From Ornithinicoccus hortensis (GTDB taxonomy: Bacteria > Actinomycetota > Actinomycetes > Actinomycetales > Dermatophilaceae): a stretch of 64,000 bases of DNA. Shown one piece after another: positions 61,985 through 64,000 of the stretch (positions within the stretch are counted from its first letter, which is position 1; each line of letters starts with the position of its first letter). The notes under the pieces are model-generated. The model saw nothing but the letters and a program-made list of their open reading frames with translations, was not told the DNA's origin and did not search any database. Location of the stretch: contig NZ_VFOP01000001.1 in assembly GCF_006716185.1 (NCBI RefSeq), forward strand, positions 2,976,001 to 3,040,000. Reading direction: 5' to 3'. The position numbers were made by a program, and so were the translations under genes.

Positions 61985-62920
61985 GTGAACGCATCGCTGG
62001 AGGACCCGGTCGACGACCTGCTCGACGTGCTGGACCTGTCCTATGAGGGCAGCACCACCGTGCGGGTCTCCTCGACCGCCGGGGTGGTCGAGGACCTGCG
62101 CGACTCCGAGGGGGAGGTGTATGTCGGGCGCAGCCAGCCGATGCCCACCGGCCGGGTGTTCGGTGGTCAGGTCCTGGCCCAGTGCGTGGTCGCCGCGGGC
62201 CGGACGGTGGACGTCGACGACGGTGACGGCCCCCGGCTGATCCACTCGCTGCACGGCTACTTCCTGCGTCCCGGGGACGCGAACCGGCCGATCCGCTTCC
62301 TGGTCGACCGGATGCGCGACGGCGGATCGTTCTCGGCGCGCCGGGTGCACGCGGTGCAGGAAGGTCGGATCCTGCTGTCGATGATCGCCTCCTTCCAGGA
62401 GAGCGCCGACGGGCTGGACCACCAGGTGCCGATGCCACAGGTCACCGCCCCCGAGGGGCTGCCCTCGGACGCCGAGCTGCTCGCCGACGTGGACCACCCC
62501 GCCGCGCAGCACGCGGCCCGCCGGGCGGTCGAGATGCGCCACGTCGACGCCCCGCTCTACCTGGGGCCCGACCCGGACCCGCGGGTGGACCAGTCGGTCT
62601 GGCTCCGGCTGCCGCGCACCCTGCCCGACGACCCCTTGCTGCACAGCGCCGTCCTGGCCTACGCCTCGGACTACAGCCTGCTCGAGCCGGTCCTCCGGCG
62701 GCACGGCATCTCCTGGGGCGACCCCCGGCTGCGGATCGCCAGCCTCGACCATGCGATGTGGTTCCACCGCCCCGGCCGCGCCGACGAGTGGATCCTCTAC
62801 ACCCAGCGCACGCCCTCCGCCGAGGGCGGACGCGGCCTCGGCCAGGGGCACATGTTCGCCCGGGACGGCACCCTGCTGGCGACCGTCGGCCAGGAGGGCA
62901 TGGTCCGGCTCAAGGGGTGA
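61985..62920 (+). CDS. tesB: Acyl-CoA thioesterase II
   Basis: Hydrolyses acyl-CoA to free acid and CoA. It has 311 residues with two hotdog halves: RVFGGQVLAQCVVAAGRTV, SLHGYFLRPGD, RMRDGGSFSARRVHAVQ in the first, and IASLDHAMWFHRP with the catalytic Asp in the second. The GTG start at 61985 gives MNASLEDPVDDLLDVLDL. It follows the membrane protein by 28 bp on the same strand. It is the last gene with the normal codon pattern before the composition change near 63,100. Confidence 0.94.
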   Translation: MNASLEDPVDDLLDVLDLSYEGSTTVRVSSTAGVVEDLRDSEGEVYVGRSQPMPTGRVFGGQVLAQCVVAAGRTVDVDDGDGPRLIHSLHGYFLRPGDANRPIRFLVDRMRDGGSFSARRVHAVQEGRILLSMIASFQESADGLDHQVPMPQVTAPEGLPSDAELLADVDHPAAQHAARRAVEMRHVDAPLYLGPDPDPRVDQSVWLRLPRTLPDDPLLHSAVLAYASDYSLLEPVLRRHGISWGDPRLRIASLDHAMWFHRPGRADEWILYTQRTPSAEGGRGLGQGHMFARDGTLLATVGQEGMVRLKG

Positions 62921-63103
62921 GCCGGACCAGACGACCTGCCCCCGTGTAGCGGATAGGGGAGACGGGACAGCCGCCCCGCCACGCTGGGCCAGGGGATCCG
63001 CGAGTTCCTCGACTCGACCGTGCAACTCGTCAAACCATGCGGGTGAGCGTTGGCCCACGCGTGAGATCGCGCGGCACGCGGAGCGCTGCTACGGTCTAAC
63101 TTG

Positions 63104-63127
63104 TGGGGGGACAATGGTGTTCCCCCA
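63104..63127 (+). promoter_or_regulatory. Hairpin in the 5' leader of the exported protein gene
   Basis: TGGGGGGACA (63104-63113) and TGTTCCCCCA (63118-63127) pair at nine of ten positions around a four-base loop. It lies 17 bp before the ATG at 63145, so it could stabilise the mRNA or affect translation. TACGGT at about 63090 is a possible -10 box. Confidence 0.4.
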
Positions 63128-63144
63128 GAATGAGAGAAAGAGTC

Positions 63145-63546
63145 ATGAAGGTGGCAAGACGACTTGCGGCCGCGGTTCTGTCCCTTGCTCTCGTTGGTGC
63201 GACGGGTGCCCAGTCCACGGCAGAAGGGATGAACGACGGTACTCCGAACCAGTGTTCTTTGGGGGCAACAACACCCTGGGTGTCGGGCGGCACGCTGTAC
63301 TGGAGAGCCACAAGCACATGCAACACCTCGCTGACAGCTTTGCTGAGTTGGTCGAGGCCAGGGCCGGACAGCACCATGAACTCGGTTGCCGCGGCGAACG
63401 CAAAGACAGTCACCGGTTCGCGTCTATGCAACTGGGGGGTACCGACAAACCGAAATCTCTACACGACTGCTCAGGCGTCCTACGGCGAGGTCACCTCGGG
63501 CACCCGCGGAGTGCACAGCGGGTCTGCTGGCTGCGGCTACGTCTGA
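63145..63546 (+). CDS. Small exported protein with four cysteines
   Basis: A 133-residue protein with a signal peptide (KVARRLAAAVLSLALVGATGA, split by the Ala-rich core, cleavage probably after residue 22-28). The mature part is rich in Thr, Ser and Asn and has four Cys residues (NQC, TCN, LCNWG and GCGYV), enough for two disulfides. No family is recognised. Its codon use and lower GC content differ from the genes before 62920. An ABC ATPase gene starts 14 bp after it, so export, immunity or a bacteriocin-like role is possible but unproven. Confidence 0.6.
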   Translation: MKVARRLAAAVLSLALVGATGAQSTAEGMNDGTPNQCSLGATTPWVSGGTLYWRATSTCNTSLTALLSWSRPGPDSTMNSVAAANAKTVTGSRLCNWGVPTNRNLYTTAQASYGEVTSGTRGVHSGSAGCGYV

Positions 63547-63560
63547 CCTGGTTTGTTCGT

Positions 63561-64000
63561 GTGAACAGTGACGTGCGTGTCGACGGGGTGTCCCACCGCT
63601 TCGGTTCCAGGACGGCGCTGAACGCAGTGACATTCGACCTGCGAACAGGTGCAACTGGCCTCCTCGGCCCAAACGGCGCTGGCAAGACCACACTTCTGTC
63701 GATCCTGACGACGGTGAGGCAGCCGTCGTCGGGGTCGGTAGAGGTGTTCGGCCACCGGCTGAACACCAGGGAAGGGCGGCATGCGGCCCGGGCACTGATC
63801 GGCTTCCTACCTCAGCGTTTCAGCGTCCCGGCACTTATGCAGGCACGCGACCTGGTCGCGTATTCCGCCTACTGTCATGGCGTCGAGCGTGGTGAGGTCT
63901 ATCGCTGTGCCAATGATGCGCTGGAACAGGTCGGGTTGTCAGACATCGCTGGCCGGCGGATGCGAAGCCTTTCTGGTGGACAGCGCCAACGTGTGGGGAT
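63561..64000 (+). CDS. ABC transporter ATPase (5' part, runs off the right edge)
   Basis: The frame opens with a GTG at 63561 (MNSDVRVDGVSHRFGS) and is still open at 64000, giving about 146 residues. Walker A GPNGAGKTT lies near residue 36, the Q-loop region is IGFLPQRFSVPA and the signature SLSGGQRQRVG is at the window end. Sequence resembles bacitracin/antibiotic-export type ATPases. Codon use includes many T- and A-ending codons, unlike the rest of the window. It follows the small exported protein by 14 bp; together they look like an accessory export or resistance locus. Confidence 0.9.
   Translation, partial: MNSDVRVDGVSHRFGSRTALNAVTFDLRTGATGLLGPNGAGKTTLLSILTTVRQPSSGSVEVFGHRLNTREGRHAARALIGFLPQRFSVPALMQARDLVAYSAYCHGVERGEVYRCANDALEQVGLSDIAGRRMRSLSGGQRQRVG

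Overview
The window is dense, very GC-rich DNA (third codon positions almost always G or C, many GTG starts, 4-8 bp start/stop overlaps). It reads as the chromosome of an actinomycete, probably of the order Micrococcales; the genus cannot be fixed from the sequence alone. Actinobacterial markers include a mycothiol-dependent Rv2466c-type reductase, two MT0933-type small proteins, DUF4233 next to folC, a translational-type T-box before ileS and paired clpP1/clpP2. The order clpX, clpP2, clpP1, tig, rpiB, Rv2466c-like, pepN, glbO, alpha-glucosidase, Rv2474c/Rv2475c-like resembles the Mycobacterium tuberculosis Rv2457c-Rv2475c region as I remember it, with insertions and rearrangements.

Layout. 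1-2,511: 5' part of a Nei-type DNA glycosylase, divergent from a large membrane protein. 2,512-2,860: non-coding, with two related long hairpins. 2,861-8,214: PEP carboxylase, a DUF6069 membrane protein and a sensor kinase/LuxR regulator pair. 8,228-12,978: the cell-elongation operon mreB-mreC-mreD-mrdA, without rodA, preceded by a small His-rich protein. 13,035-24,066: a frameshifted gene, a PPi-type phosphofructokinase, a thioesterase, ndk, uppP, DUF4233, folC and ileS with its T-box, then an FAD-linked oxidase. 24,104-32,688: an AGCS symporter, then valS with a DUF4129/MoxR/DUF58 operon. 32,689-38,983: clpX, an AraC remnant, a TetR/membrane-protein pair, clpP2-clpP1, tig and tRNA-Pro. 39,076-45,908: tRNA-Gly, a SIMPL protein, tandem MT0933 genes, rpiB, the nitroreductase-like gene, pepN and a hydrolase. 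45,921-58,484: malQ, MscS, an ArsR/MFS pair, glbO, a TetR/ABC-2 exporter pair, an alpha-glucosidase, a DHA3-type MFS exporter with an attenuator-like leader, and a CNNM/CBS protein. 58,494-62,920: two hotdog thioesterases with neighbours, an amidohydrolase and a membrane protein. 63,100-64,000: base composition and codon use change; a small exported four-Cys protein is followed by an ABC ATPase cut by the window end.

Most genes are housekeeping: wall elongation, aminoacyl-tRNA synthesis, folate, proteolysis and folding, and alpha-glucan use. Accessory traits are local regulator/exporter pairs with readable operators. No CRISPR array, rRNA, insertion sequence or prophage was found. The strongest unexplained signal is genome-style: the heptamer GTATGCC (or GGCATAC) occurs 39 times by eye, overriding the usual codon choice for Tyr-Ala and Ala-Tyr pairs and recurring in non-coding sites. 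The best candidate for an undescribed local system is the leader of the MFS gene at 55,694-56,956: a short upstream reading frame with an Arg-Ala-Arg motif followed by a terminator-like hairpin.
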